Assembly: GCA_964017185.1 (NCBI GenBank)
Contig: OZ024873.1
Location: 45,370,760 to 45,434,759 of the forward strand
DNA length: 64,000 nt
Direction of reading: 5' to 3'
Source of the DNA: Rugalucina vietnamica
Lineage: Eukaryota > Mollusca > Bivalvia > Lucinida > Lucinidae
This document shows positions 33,935 through 45,487 of this stretch, in pieces. The notes under the pieces were generated by a model. It was not told the origin of the DNA and made no database searches. It saw only the letters and a program-made list of their open reading frames with translations. A program made the translations under genes and the position numbers. The stretch's first letter is position 1, and each line of letters begins with the position of its first letter.

Positions 33935-34165
33935 ATGTCTTATCCTTGTGGAAATTGTGGTGGAAATTGCACCACTGACTGTGTCTTTTGTGAAAACTGC
34001 AACATCTGGTTTCATTACAGGTGCGAAAATCTTCTAAAAAAACATTTTATGGAAATGGGCAAGAAGAAAAACATTGCTTGCGACTATATTTGTTCCAAAT
34101 GCTCCAAAATGTCGGCAATTTTCTGCTCTTGTCGGTCTGGACTACTTCTTGACGGTACGGTATGA
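33935..34165 (+). CDS. small PHD-like zinc-finger protein inside the TIR element
   Basis: 76 codons from the ATG at 33935 (an in-frame ATG at 33917 would add six). The Cys/His pattern CGNCGG...CVFCENCNIWFHYRC...YICSKCS fits a PHD-type finger with the typical W-F-H signature before the His. The last part is encoded by TIR-type repeats. It may be a truncated exon of the parental transposon's accessory protein; compare the PHD of the MULE at 8094-9107. It may also be spliced to unseen exons. Activity is unknown. Confidence 0.55.
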   Translation: MSYPCGNCGGNCTTDCVFCENCNIWFHYRCENLLKKHFMEMGKKKNIACDYICSKCSKMSAIFCSCRSGLLLDGTV

Positions 34166-34577
34166 ATGAAATCAGCTATGACATATCTGTAAAAATGATT
34201 CTAAGTTTATTTTTTGCATCTCTGGCTTTACTTGAGCTCAAAATATATTATTTTAACACCATCAAAAGTGCAGTTTAGTAGGATGTAGCTTATTCATTAG
34301 AAATGCATGCATAAAACTTTCTTGTCGGTTTGGACTGCTTCTTGACGGTATGAATGAAATCAGCTATCACAGTCATTCGTCAATTACCCGGTAAAAATCT
34401 AGTTCAAAGTTCAATTTTTGAATCTCTGAAGTTGCTCATACATATTAAATGCTGTTTAAACAACATTTGAAGAAGAAAATTACAAAAATCTGCTTCTTGT
34501 CGGCAATTTTCTGCTCTTGGCGGCTCATGGCGGTTCTTGGCACTTCTTGTCGGTAATTAGGGAGACCCTCAATTCAG

Positions 34578-34764
34578 TCCCCCTCAAGGCCGTTTTTTAC
34601 GGGGATGATTCAAATGATGATCAGAAATTGATCGACTCAGTATCAGAAGATAGATAAAATGATGCTACATGTGCTGTCGTCCGAGTACTTTTATATGCAT
34701 AAGCTTGCTGTCGTCCTAGTATATGACGGTCGTATCATGTCTCGGACGACAGAAAAATCACTAG
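34578..34764. other. short inverted repeat between elements
   Basis: CTGTCGTCCGAG near 34674 and CTCGGACGACAG near 34742 form inverted ends of a possible 80-bp MITE. Confidence 0.4.
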
Positions 34765-35535
34765 TATCATACAGTCATCAGACATTTCAGCAGAGGAGAT
34801 TCACCATTTTTGCATTATCCGCTGGTTCCCAGCTTAAAAAAATCAATATTGGAAATAGGGGTTCTGGTTACCTGTTTTTCCAATATTGATTGCTTGTCAG
34901 CGGGTAACCAGCCGATAATGCAAAAATGGTAAATAAGAGAATCAGGGAGGTCATTCCAGTCCCTGATAGTCTGTGGAAAGAGACTACTTTTGTACCCTTC
35001 TTTGCTAGCTGAAGGTATCTGAAAAGCCAAAGAGTGTTGATTTCTACAACGCCTATTCTTTGGGATAAGGTCATCTGTGGATATTCTGGCTTAACCCTTT
35101 AGACCTTTGTGTTAGCAATATAAGTCTACTATCCTTCCTCCTTTTCTTAAGAGATTCCCATTTCAGTTGACCTAAAATGCCAGTCATGCTCCCAGTTTCA
35201 AAAGCATAATTTCTCGTCACAAACCTTGCCGCACGATTTTGGACCTTTTCCAGTTCTTCCTGGAAGCCAAGAGTGTGAGGGTCCCAAACTGAGCTTCCAT
35301 ATTCCAAGACCGGCCGCACCAGTCCTTTATAAGTTGCTTCTTTCACATCTGGGGGACAAGAATACAAATTTCTCCTCAAGAATCCGAGAGTTCTGTTTTT
35401 CTGTACAAACATTGGAAATATGAGTATTCCATTTCAAATCATTTGTGATAGTTACACCCAGGTATTTTATGCTTTCAACGTTTTCCAGTACAGTGCCCTC
35501 AAGGGTGTAGTTAGCATGTATCTTACTAGACCGTT
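34765..35535 (-). pseudogene. CR1-like LINE RT C-terminal relic with a MITE inside
   Basis: It encodes fragments such as NRTLGFLRRNLYSCPPDVKE, LVRPVLEYGSSVWDPHT and TIRDWNDLPDSL, co-linear with the RT at 23354. Frames shift at least twice (for example near 35085 and 35400). A MITE at 34803-34930 splits the last codons. It is 5'-truncated near 35535. Confidence 0.85.
34803..34930. mobile_element. MITE with ACCATTTTTGCATTATC inverted ends
   Basis: The two halves pair (ACCATTTTTGCATTATC...CGCTGGTT and AACCAG...GATAATGCAAAAATGGT), with AATCAATATTGGAAA as an inner stem. The host LINE reads on directly across it. Related half-copies occur at 41488-41560 and 41935-41985. Confidence 0.7.
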
Positions 35536-35764
35536 ACAAGTGAATTACTTCTGGGCTGTACCAAATCTCAATTGAGAAAATCTCACGGAAACGACATTTG
35601 CTCATTCACTGTCGGGAAACGAACTCCATGTAAGCTATAACGTACTAATAATGGTAATCCCTTTAGGCTTGTCTTCACCGCCAGTATTGGTTCATCATTA
35701 GTTTTGTGATCGTTACTTCTGGTATTTGCGTGTAGTGTTGCTCATTCCCATCCCACATCGTGCT

Positions 35765-36330
35765 AATACACATCGTCGACATTGAAACGAATATGCCTCC
35801 ACTCCTTATCGAGCTTCGTTTTTAATTCATTGACAGTGATCGAATTTATAACTTCAGACGAAAGACTATTCCAGGGATCTATACTTCGTACACAGAATGA
35901 ATGCTGCCTGAAACCCTTTCTACATCTTGGCTTAAATAACTTTTTAGAGTGACCTCTAGTTTAAGATTTTGAAAAGGTGAACATGGTGTTTGCACCAATA
36001 TTTTCAATTCCATTCAGAATTTCAAATAATTGGATCATATCTCCTCATTTCCTTCTGTAGTCCAATGAGAATAGGTTTAATTTTGCCAGCCTTTCAGTAT
36101 AGGACAGTTATTTTAATTCTGGAACGATGCGTGTAGCCGGTCTTTGTATATTTTCAATTAATTTCTTGTTTTTCTATGTTGTCAGAACTTGTAGCCCAAC
36201 CCCTTTAAGTTTGACAATAAAATATGTTTTTAAACCATATACATGATATATGGAAACCAAATCACGTTGCCGTAGTCGATAATAGGTCGTACAAGAGACT
36301 TGTAGAGCTTCAACAACAGCTCACAGTTGA
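35765..36330 (-). pseudogene. second LINE-family RT C-terminal relic
   Basis: The minus strand gives, with several stops and shifts, the pattern YKSLVRPIIDYGN, then HWTTEG, QTPCSPFQN, VRSIDPWN-like and NELK segments. This is the usual tail of a different non-LTR RT lineage from the one at 34765. It is heavily decayed. Confidence 0.55.
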
Positions 36331-36849
36331 ACGAAGGAGCGTTTAATAAGTCCTAGTACTTTCCCAATGAAAAGCATTAAGTCACGTGATCTAGAGGCCA
36401 CACCTATGGGCGGAGCGACGTCAAAACCAGCCAGTTACGTTGTTTGTTTACTCTTGTTGGCGTGACGTCGGTCGCGTATCGCCATAACGTTAAGCGCGAA
36501 AATTTGACATTTTGGCTGATCCAAAATTACGTTAAGTCGGATTTAATGTCAAAATAACATGATAATGAGGGATGATATGTGCAATCAAAAATCTGATACT
36601 TGATTGGTAATATAAAATGTAAATATAAGTATTGAACTTCAGATTTTAGCTTTCACCGGATGATGAAAATCATTAGTTGTTTTAATGTCTCCGAGAAGCC
36701 CTTCACAGACATTAAAACAGCCCATAACGCGCTCTTATTGCATGACGTATTTACACAAATGATAGCAAACACGGATACGGACTTTGTTTGCCGACACTGC
36801 TGGGTAACTTCATCACTAAGTCAAACAGACGTGTCTATGGCAAGCCAAG
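36331..36849. other. promoter-like GC-rich patch and unrecognised open frame
   Basis: CACGTG (36383) and TGACGTCGG (36462) occur in a locally GC-rich patch. A plus-strand frame from 36660 (about 60 codons before the array) contains no domain I recognise. No gene is claimed. Confidence 0.25.
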
Positions 36850-37412
36850 TGCACATTAATTCTTTAAACCTAGGTTTTAAGCCAAGTGCACATTAATTCT
36901 TTAAACCTAGGTTTGAACTTCAAACCCGGGTTTGAAAATTTTAAACCCGGGTTTGAAAACTTTAAACCCTAGTTTAAAACTCAAAGTGCACATTAATTCT
37001 TCAAACCGGGGTTTCAACTTTCAAACCAGGGTTTCAACTAGCCAAATTCTTTAAACCTAGGTTTGAACTTCAAACCCGGGTTTGAAAATTTCAAACCCGG
37101 GTTTGAAAATTTTAAACCCTGGTTTAAAACTCAAAGTGCACATTAATTCTTCAAACTAGGGTTTTAACTTTCAAACCAGGGTTTCAACTAGCCAATTGCA
37201 CATTTATTTTTTAAACCTAGGTTTGAACTTTAAACTAGGGTTTGAAATTCTTAAACTATGGTTTAAAAATATTTCCATTAAAATATTGAAACTAAGGTTT
37301 GACATTTCAAATCGTGGTTTCAACTGGCAAAATGCACATTAATTATTTAAACATAGGTTTGAACTTCAAACCCATAGCTTAAAGTTTTGAAACCTAGGTT
37401 TGAAATTAAACG
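36850..37412. repeat. Array of palindromic AAACCNNGGTTT units
   Basis: Dozens of near-perfect palindromes (AAACCTAGGTTT, AAACCCGGGTTT, AAACCAGGGTTT) are spaced about 28 bp. They are organised in about three higher-order units of roughly 165 bp, marked by AAGTGCACATTAATTCTT. Similarity decays towards the right end. Confidence 0.9.
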
Positions 37413-38106
37413 GACAGCTTACTGAATCTGTGAGTCCTCGTTTCTGATTGATCATGGTGGTTATCATGATTTATTTGTATGTATATGATGATTCATTGAC
37501 TAGTTAGAAATTCACCAAGAGGACAGAACAACTAACTAAATGTTGTGAACCACTGCAAAAGATGAGGATGAGGTTAGGGTCCTGTAAAACCGGTTTAAGC
37601 CCTCCAGTAATTTTATATTACTGATCGTTCCAAGGAGATACTTCTGTTGTGGTTCTAATTATTTTGTGTTTTGGAGTCGAATTTTTATGCTGTTTGAGCC
37701 ATATGTACGTTTTCATATATTTATTTAAGTTCGGGTAACTGAGTGACCGCCTATTGGGAAATAGCTGCTCACTCGGCTTACGATATGTTTTCTTGGTATA
37801 CGTGCCTAAGTGTCAATTTAGTTTGTTTTTTTTTGCCCACCCCTCGGTTTTTGGAGTGGGAATTTCTTTCTTATTGCGCCATTACCTGATCATTGCCTAC
37901 TTGTACCCTTTTAGTTTCAGCTGTTCTTCCTGAAACATAAATGTGAAGCAGCAATCAATCAGGATGATATTGCAAAGGGCCCACAATGTTAACAACTTTG
38001 CTATTGCAGCTTCAATAAAGGGTGTCGGGCTATACGGCAGGTTACAAACATATTTTTAAAGTTTAATTGATAAACAAAAATTATATGGAATGAGAAAATA
38101 CGCACA

Positions 38107-38175
38107 TTCCCGGCCGCGGTAGTGTACGGCTTAGCATTCAAGTGGTTGCGGGTTCGATACCCGGCTGATGCATAT
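38107..38175 (+). mobile_element. tRNA-like SINE head fragment
   Basis: A B-box-like GGGTTCGATACCC with an upstream GGTAGTGTACGG resembles a tRNA half. No full cloverleaf is seen. Confidence 0.4.
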
Positions 38176-38389
38176 GTCTGTCTTGTTGGTGACAAATGTT
38201 AACCCCGACGTAATTAAGACAAACCACCCATAGGGTGTAACGTATTAAATCAAAGGGCTGAGTAGCCCTAGAATGACAGATTCTACAAAATACGAATATC
38301 TGAATCACGGTTTATTATTGCAAATGATACAGCCTTTGCGTCTGCTTATACAGTTTGTGTGCATTCAAAGTTCTTAACATTGGTAAAAT

Positions 38390-38480
38390 GGTACCATTTG
38401 TAGACAAATACCGTTCAAGGTTTTACCAATGGTACCATTGGTAATGCCATTTGCACCAATGGTACCAATGTTACCAACAT
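38390..38480. repeat. TTACCAATGGTACCATTGG palindromic repeat
   Basis: Overlapping palindromes of ACCAATGGTACCATTGGT. A related block lies at 40826-40925. Probably a small MITE. Confidence 0.6.
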
Positions 38481-38795
38481 ATGGCAGCAAATAATGCAGA
38501 CAGAATACAGCATGGGTAAATCTACCAAAGCGGGAAAAGTCAGGTGATTCAATATGGTGTGCCTTAAAAAGGTACTAGTAGGCAATGATCAGGAAAAGGC
38601 TCAATCAGAAAGAAATTCCCACTCCAAAAACCGAGGTGAGAAAAACTAAATCGACAATTAGGTACTCACACCCAGAAAACACATCATAAGCCGAGTGAGC
38701 AACTATTTCCCAAGAGGCGACCACTCAGTTATCCGAACTTAAATAAAAATATGGAAACGAACATAAGGTTAAACAGCACAAAAATCGACTCCAAG

Positions 38796-39900
38796 ACATG
38801 CTTTTGAAGTGTAGAGGGTTCCGTGCGACGAGCTTGTCCACATATGATTTTTCTACTCTGTATACAACTTTACCACATAATCTAATTAAAGAAAAACTTC
38901 TGGATTTGATAGAGTGGACCTTCAAAAGGGCATTAAAAAACTATGGTTCACTTTATTTGGCATGTAATGACAGAAAGGCTTTTTGCACGTGTGCGACGCC
39001 TTATCCTATCTCCTGGATAATATTTATATTAGATTTGGGACCAAGTTATACAGACAAATTGTTGGAATTCCGATGGGTACAAATTGCGCACCTCTCGTAG
39101 CTGATTTATTTTTATACTGCTATGAAAGAGATTTCATGGATTCTCTTAACCATGATAATCAAGCTGATGTTATCGAGGCTTTTAATTCCACTTCTAGGTA
39201 CCTCGATGACCTTTTGAACATTGACAACCCTTATTTTGAAGGTATGGTCAATTAAATTTATCCATCTGAACTACAGTTGAACAAAGCCAATATCTCGGAT
39301 ACCGAAGCCCCCTTTTTAGATCTACATCTTTCTGTTGCAAATGGATTTGTTTCTTCTAAAATTTATGATAAGCGCGATGATTTTGATTTTGATATAGTAA
39401 ATTTTCCGTTTTTGGATGGTGACGTTCCTCGTCGTGCTTCTTATGGTGTATACATTTCGCAACTTGACTTATTAGGTTTGCTAGAGTCTGCAATCATGTT
39501 ACAGACTTCAACGCTCGAAATAAATCTTTAACGGCCAAACTTCTCCAACAGGGCTATCGGTATCATAAACTTCGAAAAACCTTTTCTAAATTTTATCGTA
39601 GACACTATGAATTGATTTCCAAATATAATGTTGGGTTAAAGACGCTTTTAAGTGAGGGTCTTTCGGAACCAGAATTTTATGGTGACTTGGTTTACAAATT
39701 TAAGAAACTTATAGGAAGTAATGATTTTTTTTTTCAGTTTAGAAAAATCATGACACGTTACAGACGTATAGGTTATAACTTGAATGTTATGCGACAGTCT
39801 GCATGCTTAGTTTTTAACCCAATCACGGTTGATAACTATGCTGCCTTCTTTAATTGCACGCCGGTGGGTCGGGCGTCAGACTCTATGATGGCCCCGACTT
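38796..39900 (+). pseudogene. Penelope-like reverse transcriptase, 5'-truncated and frame-shifted
   Basis: Segments in different frames are STYDFSTLYTTLPHNLIKEK, then VGIPMGTNCAPLVADLFLYC, RYLDDLLNIDNP (catalytic YLDD) and SDTEAPFLDLHLS, and finally FNCTPVGRASDSMMAPT before a stop. There is a shift or deletion near 38980, a nonsense codon at 39253 and another shift near 39480. The N-terminal part is absent, replaced by an inverted repeat fragment. The motif order is that of Penelope/telomerase-type RTs. It cannot make a functional protein. Confidence 0.75.
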
Positions 39901-40949
39901 AAAGCTATTCATTTTAGTTGGTTGGGGCCGGAGCTTCTTGTCTGTTGCTTGGCCCACCGGGGTCCAACTGATGTTTTTCTTTAGCTCCGGAGTTAGTAAG
40001 TTATTTGGCGCCCAGGGATCTCCATCGTCGGGCAGCTTACTGAATCTGTGAGTCCTGGTTTTTGATTCATCAGGATGTTTATCATGATTTATTTGTTTGT
40101 TCTTGATGATTCATTTACTAGTTAGAGATTCACCACGAGGACCGAAGAACTAACTAAATGTTATGAACCACTGCAGAAGCTGAGGGTGAGGTTACGGCCG
40201 TGTAAAATCGATTTAAACCCGCCAGTAACTTTGTGTTACTGATCGTTCCAAGTCGATACTTCTGTGGTGGTTCTTTTTGTTTTATGTCTTGGTGTTTAAA
40301 ATATTTTTGTGCTGTTGGCGCCTTATGTATGTTTGCATATTTTTAGTTAAGTTAAGGTAACTGAGTGGCCACCTATTGGGAAAATAGCTGCTCATTCGGC
40401 TTACGAAGTGTTTTCATGGTATAAGTGCCTGATTGTTAGTTTGTTTTTTTCCCACCTTGGTTTTTGGAGTGGGAGTCTTTTTCTGATTGCGCCTTTTCCT
40501 GATCTTTGCCTACTTGTACTTTTTTATAGGCGCCTAACCTCACCCTCATCTTTGCAGTGGTTCACAACATTTAGTTAGTTGTTCGGTCATCGTGGTGAAT
40601 CTCTAACTAGTCAATGAATCATCAAGGACAAACAAATAAATCATGATAACCGCCCTGATGAATCAAAAACGAGGACTCAAAAAATAGTTCACGAATTTCG
40701 TAAATAAGCATTATTTTTGTCATAGATGCAATATAAAATGTAAATATAAGTATTGACAATTTTATAAATAAGACAATATACATGTAGAAAAAAAAACGAG
40801 TGAGTTATACTGATCAAGATAATTTACCAATGGTACCATTGGCAGCAGAAAAACGTTCAGGGTATTTTGGTAAAAATGTTACCAATGCTACCATTGGTAG
40901 ATTTGCCGATTTTACCATTGGGAGAACCCCGGACGTAGCCATATTTATA

Positions 40950-41635
40950 AGCTCACCTGAGCCGTAAGGCTCGCAAGGTGAGCTTATAGTATACCCAGGT
41001 GAGCTTATAGTATACACATTCTCCGTCGTCCGTCGTAGCTGTCGTCGTTGTAGTTGTTGTCGTTGTCCAAAATGTTCAAACATCTTCTTCTCTGAAACCG
41101 CTGTGCCAATCAAAGCCAAATTTCATGTGAAGTAGCCTTAGGAAAGGATGAACGAAAGTTTGTATAAATGGTCCAGGTCACATGACCAAGATGGTCACCA
41201 TGGCTATAAATAACATAAACCTTAAAAATTTTCTTCTCTAAAACTAGTGGACCGAATTCAAAGAAACTTCGTATGTAGGTCAAAGCCAGTCATAGTTGGC
41301 ATAAATCATGACCTTGGATTGACCTTGACCTATATTACGGCAAGGTCAAATTTGGTCACATATGCTTTTTAATGGCGGAAAAAGTGAAAACATTGTGTTT
41401 TTATCAGGACGTTTTTTAGCCTGTGACCTGGAAGTCTTGCGTTTGGCAGCAAGGAATGAAAACTTAAGAATCTGTCATTAAAATAATATTGCTGGTTACC
41501 TAATGTTTTCAATTATTCACCATGCGCACTATCTGCTGATATAAACAATATTGGAAATCCACGTACCAAGAATCCGCATTGGATTATTATTGACCCTAAA
41601 GCAGTTGTTATGGTGACGTTATTAATTTTGAAAGA
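40950..41635 (+). mobile_element. Pearl/HINE-like 5' fragment
   Basis: It begins AGCTCACCTGAGCCGTAAGG with its hairpin mate and a CCGTCGTCCGTCG tract. HINE core text with TGACCTTGACCT follows at about 41325. It runs into a LINE fragment at 41636. Confidence 0.65.
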
Positions 41636-41930
41636 GTCTGAATTAGAATCAGAATACATGATGTAGTTTACTCACTGGTGAAACGTCAAATTGACAATAC
41701 CACACCTGAGGAATGGGGCTTGACCGGAGGGGATTAGTCCCGAACTCTTACAAGAGAAGTAAATTTAGACACACAGTCATTTTGCATTTCATCAGAGATC
41801 AGAGAATCAGGGAGGTCATTCCAATCTCTAATAGTCTGGGGGAAAACTATATTTGTATTTGTACTTGCTGAAGGAATCTGAAATGGCAAGGAGTGTTGAC
41901 TTGTACAACTTGGATTAGTGATTATTTTTG
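41636..41930 (-). pseudogene. CR1-like LINE 3' fragment
   Basis: The minus strand encodes PFQIPSAS, TIRDWNDLPDSLI and DCVSKFTSLVRVRD, then a stop, then the AT-rich tail ending in ATTCTGATTCTAATTC at about 41639-41654. This is the same family as 23273-31171. Confidence 0.8.
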
Positions 41931-41986
41931 TTGCCTTATTTCCAATGTTGATTTTAGTAAACTGAAAACCAGCAGATGCGGCAAAC

Positions 41987-42170
41987 CAGAGGACCAATGG
42001 TCCTGTAAACGCTCATCTGAGATTTCTTGTATATACCAATAAACATGTTTGAATATTATTGAAAACAGTCCCAGTAAAGGGGCAGATGAAGCCCCGGGGC
42101 CATTTTGTCTTCAAAATAATCAATCACTGATTTTCAATAAGTAGGTCCAACTCACATTCTTGGTATTTTC
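41987..42170 (-). mobile_element. HINE 3'-end fragment
   Basis: It starts CCAGAGGACCAATGGTCCT, the reversed 3' terminal hairpin plus CTGG seen in the complete HINEs. Confidence 0.55.
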
Positions 42171-42320
42171 TGACACACAATAACTAGGATAGACAATCTT
42201 AGTGTCCCACAAACACAGAAAAAATGGGGTTTCTTCCTGCTGATTTGTTGTTTTTACATATCAAAATGTGTCGATATTTAAACCTTCGTTACTGTCGCCA
42301 AGACAAAACTCAAAACATAT

Positions 42321-42554
42321 GAGCCGCCTCGTGGGAAAACCAACAATGTGGTTTCCGAACCGGTCCGACACAAACCGGCCTGTACAAGCACAGAAAAGAG
42401 CTAGAAGCTTGAAATTTCGGATTTAAGTAGAAGAGGAATTGTACTGTCCGAGAAGCGAAAACAAAGGCACTGATCAGCTTCGCGGTTACCGCGAAGCTGA
42501 TCTGCGTCTTTGTTTTCGCCTATGCAGATTGTTGGATTTCCCACGAGGCGGCTA
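42321..42554 (+). mobile_element. 234-bp MITE, GAGCCGCC ends, 4-bp duplication (copy 1)
   Basis: The termini GAGCCGCCTCGTGGG and CCCACGAGGCGGCT are inverted. ATAT is duplicated at 42317-42320 and 42555-42558. A central palindrome GATCAGCTTCGCGGTTACCG folds back on itself. AT-rich 4-bp duplications are compatible with Sola-like elements (inference). Confidence 0.85.
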
Positions 42555-42558
42555 ATAT

Positions 42559-43849
42559 CTGTTTAAAATTTTCTAGTAAATGGAAGCTTATATACAGTTT
42601 TATATGCTTAAAATATCTGCTAGGTATTCTAGTTAATGAATTATTTGTCGAAGACATCTCAGATCATTTTTGACCTGCATCTGGGTTTTTTCCATATTGA
42701 AGATGAAAAAGGCAACAAACTGCACATGATCTCTTTAAAAAGTACTTTAAGATGATGTTTTTTACTATACATGTCATCATTGATCCTTATTGAAATTCAT
42801 TTTAATCACTTTTTGTGTGACGAAAGCTTTTGCAAAGAAAAATTAAAATAAAAAATCTGTGGATTTTGAAATTTTATGATCCATGCAGGCCATCGTAGAT
42901 AAGATGCGTTCGGATTTTCCCAATTGAATATAGGCGTGTTCGGATCAAAGGCTCTGCTTCACAGAACGAGTTGTTTCCGCCAGTAAGGGCTCACCGCACA
43001 ATAACGATAATTTTTGCTTTATTTTTTTTCTTAGGCATCAGATTGATATCCAGGAATTTTGGGGTAGGTATACCCGTATATGCATTAAAACTGTCAACGT
43101 TAAAACGAATAGGTACAGTTTTTTTCACTGAGCGTTTAGCTGTCAGGCTAAGGTAGTGATGTCATTTCAACAACAGAGCAAACTAGTCTTATGTCCGTCA
43201 AAGATGGATTTCAGTCCCAAAACTATATATCTTGCGCTTAGGTATCACTACTACATCACTGAGCTTCTATGCACTGTCAACAATTTATATTTCAGAATAA
43301 AGCATAAATAAGATGTACATCATGCATCCTGTACCCTATTGTAGAACAGATATTAATCTTCGACAATTATCTTTTTTAAAGATGTTTCTTGTTTATTTGT
43401 TATGCCGGTGTGCAAACAATGCAATGGTAGCCATTCACCTGTTTACGTGTCGCCAGAAAATGGTTTTTGTATAAAACCTGCGTGATTGCTATATGCAACA
43501 TACTGTGGAAGACATTTATAATATGTTTCAAACATCCTTTGTAACTTCAGCGTGACCACTAACCTAGACCATGTTGCCATATTAACATATTTTCCATATA
43601 AGGGCATTGTCTAGATGTTAGCTTCTGCTGGAAATAACCTACTATGTTTCAAAAGTAAATTGATAAAACGTTCGTGACTACAAGCATGCAGCTAGGTAAG
43701 GTCCACAGGTTGTTTACAACATACACACTGTCTTTGTACATGCTATCCCGGGATTTTTAAGCCAGACACTGACAGCGTATGTTGTAATACAATCAGTTAC
43801 ATGTATTTCAAAGGTGGTTTTAAAACCTTCGAGGCATCATGTGAAAGTA
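42559..43849. other. no gene seen
   Basis: AT-rich DNA; the open frames are short and unsupported. Confidence 0.35.
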
Positions 43850-45485
43850 CAGTACAGTCAGCGTGATGTTTATATCCTTCGCGCTCACGCACGAAAGAAA
43901 AAAGGATTAAGTTCCACGCAAAACCCACGCAAAACCCTCGCTCATTCCTCGCAAAATCCACACTTGTTCCACGCTATGTCCACGTTCATTCCTCGCAAGA
44001 AGCGTGTGAGTTGCGTGAGATATAAGCAGTTCCACGCTTGCTCACGCTGTCCACGTTCATTAAGGAAAAGAAGCGTGGAAAGGATTAAGAGACATGCGAG
44101 AAAAGGATTATCGTTTCGTCTTGTTCAAAAAGGGAAAATTGTTAAAGTTTTGTGACCAAATTAAATTTATTTATATTATATGTATTTATTTATTAATCTT
44201 TAGTACAAGGACGGCAATTAAGTAACTATGATGACGGTAAACCTGTACAAAAACATACACATGTACGACAATACATACGCATGTTTTGACGAGTTGCAGT
44301 CTGAGCAATACGTTATTCAGTGTTGATTCAATTATCATCGCAGATTAAGTGATGACAAAAGCCTTTGCACGTTTAAATATTATTTGGCAGGGTGGTGCAT
44401 TTTTGACTGCCGCGTTTTTAGATGCAGAACATTGTACATTTATATCTGATACTTTTGCCATAAGAGAAGATGAGCACCCCGGCTTGTTGTTTTTCAGAAC
44501 ATCTCAAATAAATGCGTCTTTCGTATTCTCTAAGATGCCCAACGTCAATTAAAGCTCGACCTACATGTAATACGGTTCAAGCACCTTGCTACATGTACAT
44601 GTATCATTTAATCATAAATTACGATGTACGTTGCAATTAAATTTACGTGCAATTAATTCATCTTAATTTCATCTTAAGAGTCGGTACAATGCCCTGCGAG
44701 AATTCTGATTCCCTTTAACCTGTTCTTTTATCTTTCAAGCATTAGCCAAAGTCAACAAAATCAAGGTATTCTTCATTCTCGTATCGGCACAATTATTGTA
44801 CACATGATTAATAAGCGACATAGCCTCTAAGTTATAACTAACAACTCTAATTTGGTGCATAAAGTTATAAATTATCCTAATCAAACAAACACATAATTCA
44901 GTTTGTGTGATAAGTGATCAAATGCAAGCATATCTTTGAGATTTGAAACTTTAGAAAAACAAAAAAGAATAATAAGTTAAAAAACGAAAACAAAAGAAAG
45001 TATAGAAAATACAAACAAAAACTACGTTTTCGCGTGTCTTTTTTGTTTCTTTGTGACACACCATACAGATATGTACATGTACATGTCCGTACACGGCAAA
45101 ATTCCAGACTTTCAGCGGCGGAAATGACTTCACTGCTTTTATTTTGGTTGACAAGAGACATGTACATATATATAAAAAGTGAAAATAATCACTTTCTTCA
45201 TGTCCCTTTTCCTGAGCGTGAAACGAACGTGGAAAGCGTGAGAGAGCGTGGGACTGTAGATATCTCACGCAACTCTCCTAATCCTTTCCACGTTTCGTTT
45301 CACGCTACAGTTAAGCAGTTCCACGTTTCATGTCCAAGCTCCACGCAAAACTCACGCTACTTCCTCGCAAATCTCACGCAAAATCCACGCTAATTCCACG
45401 CAAAATCCACGGAAAAAAGTCACGTGACATGCGAGATTCCACGTTCGTAAGCGTAAGGGATATAAACATCACGCTGACTGTACTG
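43850..45485. mobile_element. 1,636-bp TIR element with CACGC-rich ends, TA target
   Basis: Both ends read CAGTACAGTCAGCGTGATG inwards and are flanked by TA (43848-43849, 45486-45487). Inside each end lie about 200-250 bp packed with degenerate CCACGC / GCGTGGAA units. A TA target with CAGT ends suggests the Tc1/mariner group. The middle (44150-45190) is AT-rich without a transposase, so it is non-autonomous. Confidence 0.75.
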
Positions 45486-45487
45486 TA

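Larger units (their letters stand above)
31903..34568. mobile_element. DNA transposon with about 65-bp TIRs and 9-bp target duplication (Mutator-like?)
   Basis: The left end CGGTCTCCCTAATTACCGAC and right end GTCGGTAATTAGGGAGACCC are inverted copies. TCAATTCAG is duplicated at 31894-31902 and 34569-34577. TIRs are built of degenerate GCCGACAAGAAG units, and stray units occur inside at 32111, 34128 and 34320. The 9-bp duplication and repeat-structured TIRs suggest the Mutator group, but no transposase is visible. The element carries only a small zinc-finger frame and microsatellites, so it is likely non-autonomous. Confidence 0.85.
37413..40690 (+). mobile_element. Penelope-like element, broken, with pLTR-type direct and inverted repeats
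   Basis: A segment starting GCTTACTGAATCTGTGAGTC occurs directly at 37420-37920 and 40031-40530. Parts of it also occur inverted at 38575-38795 and 40535-40685. A damaged RT lies between (38796-39900). Direct terminal repeats with extra inverted partial copies are characteristic of Penelope-like elements. DIRS-type elements, which also use mixed repeats, are the alternative, but the RT motifs are not DIRS-like. No GIY-YIG endonuclease was found. Confidence 0.6.

Noticed and set aside
36660..36896. 78-codon plus-strand frame as an exon
   Set aside because: Its end runs into the palindromic array, and no domain or splice support is seen.
36850..37412. CRISPR-like palindromic repeats
   Set aside because: The intervening sequences are themselves repeated, with no cas genes or unique spacers.
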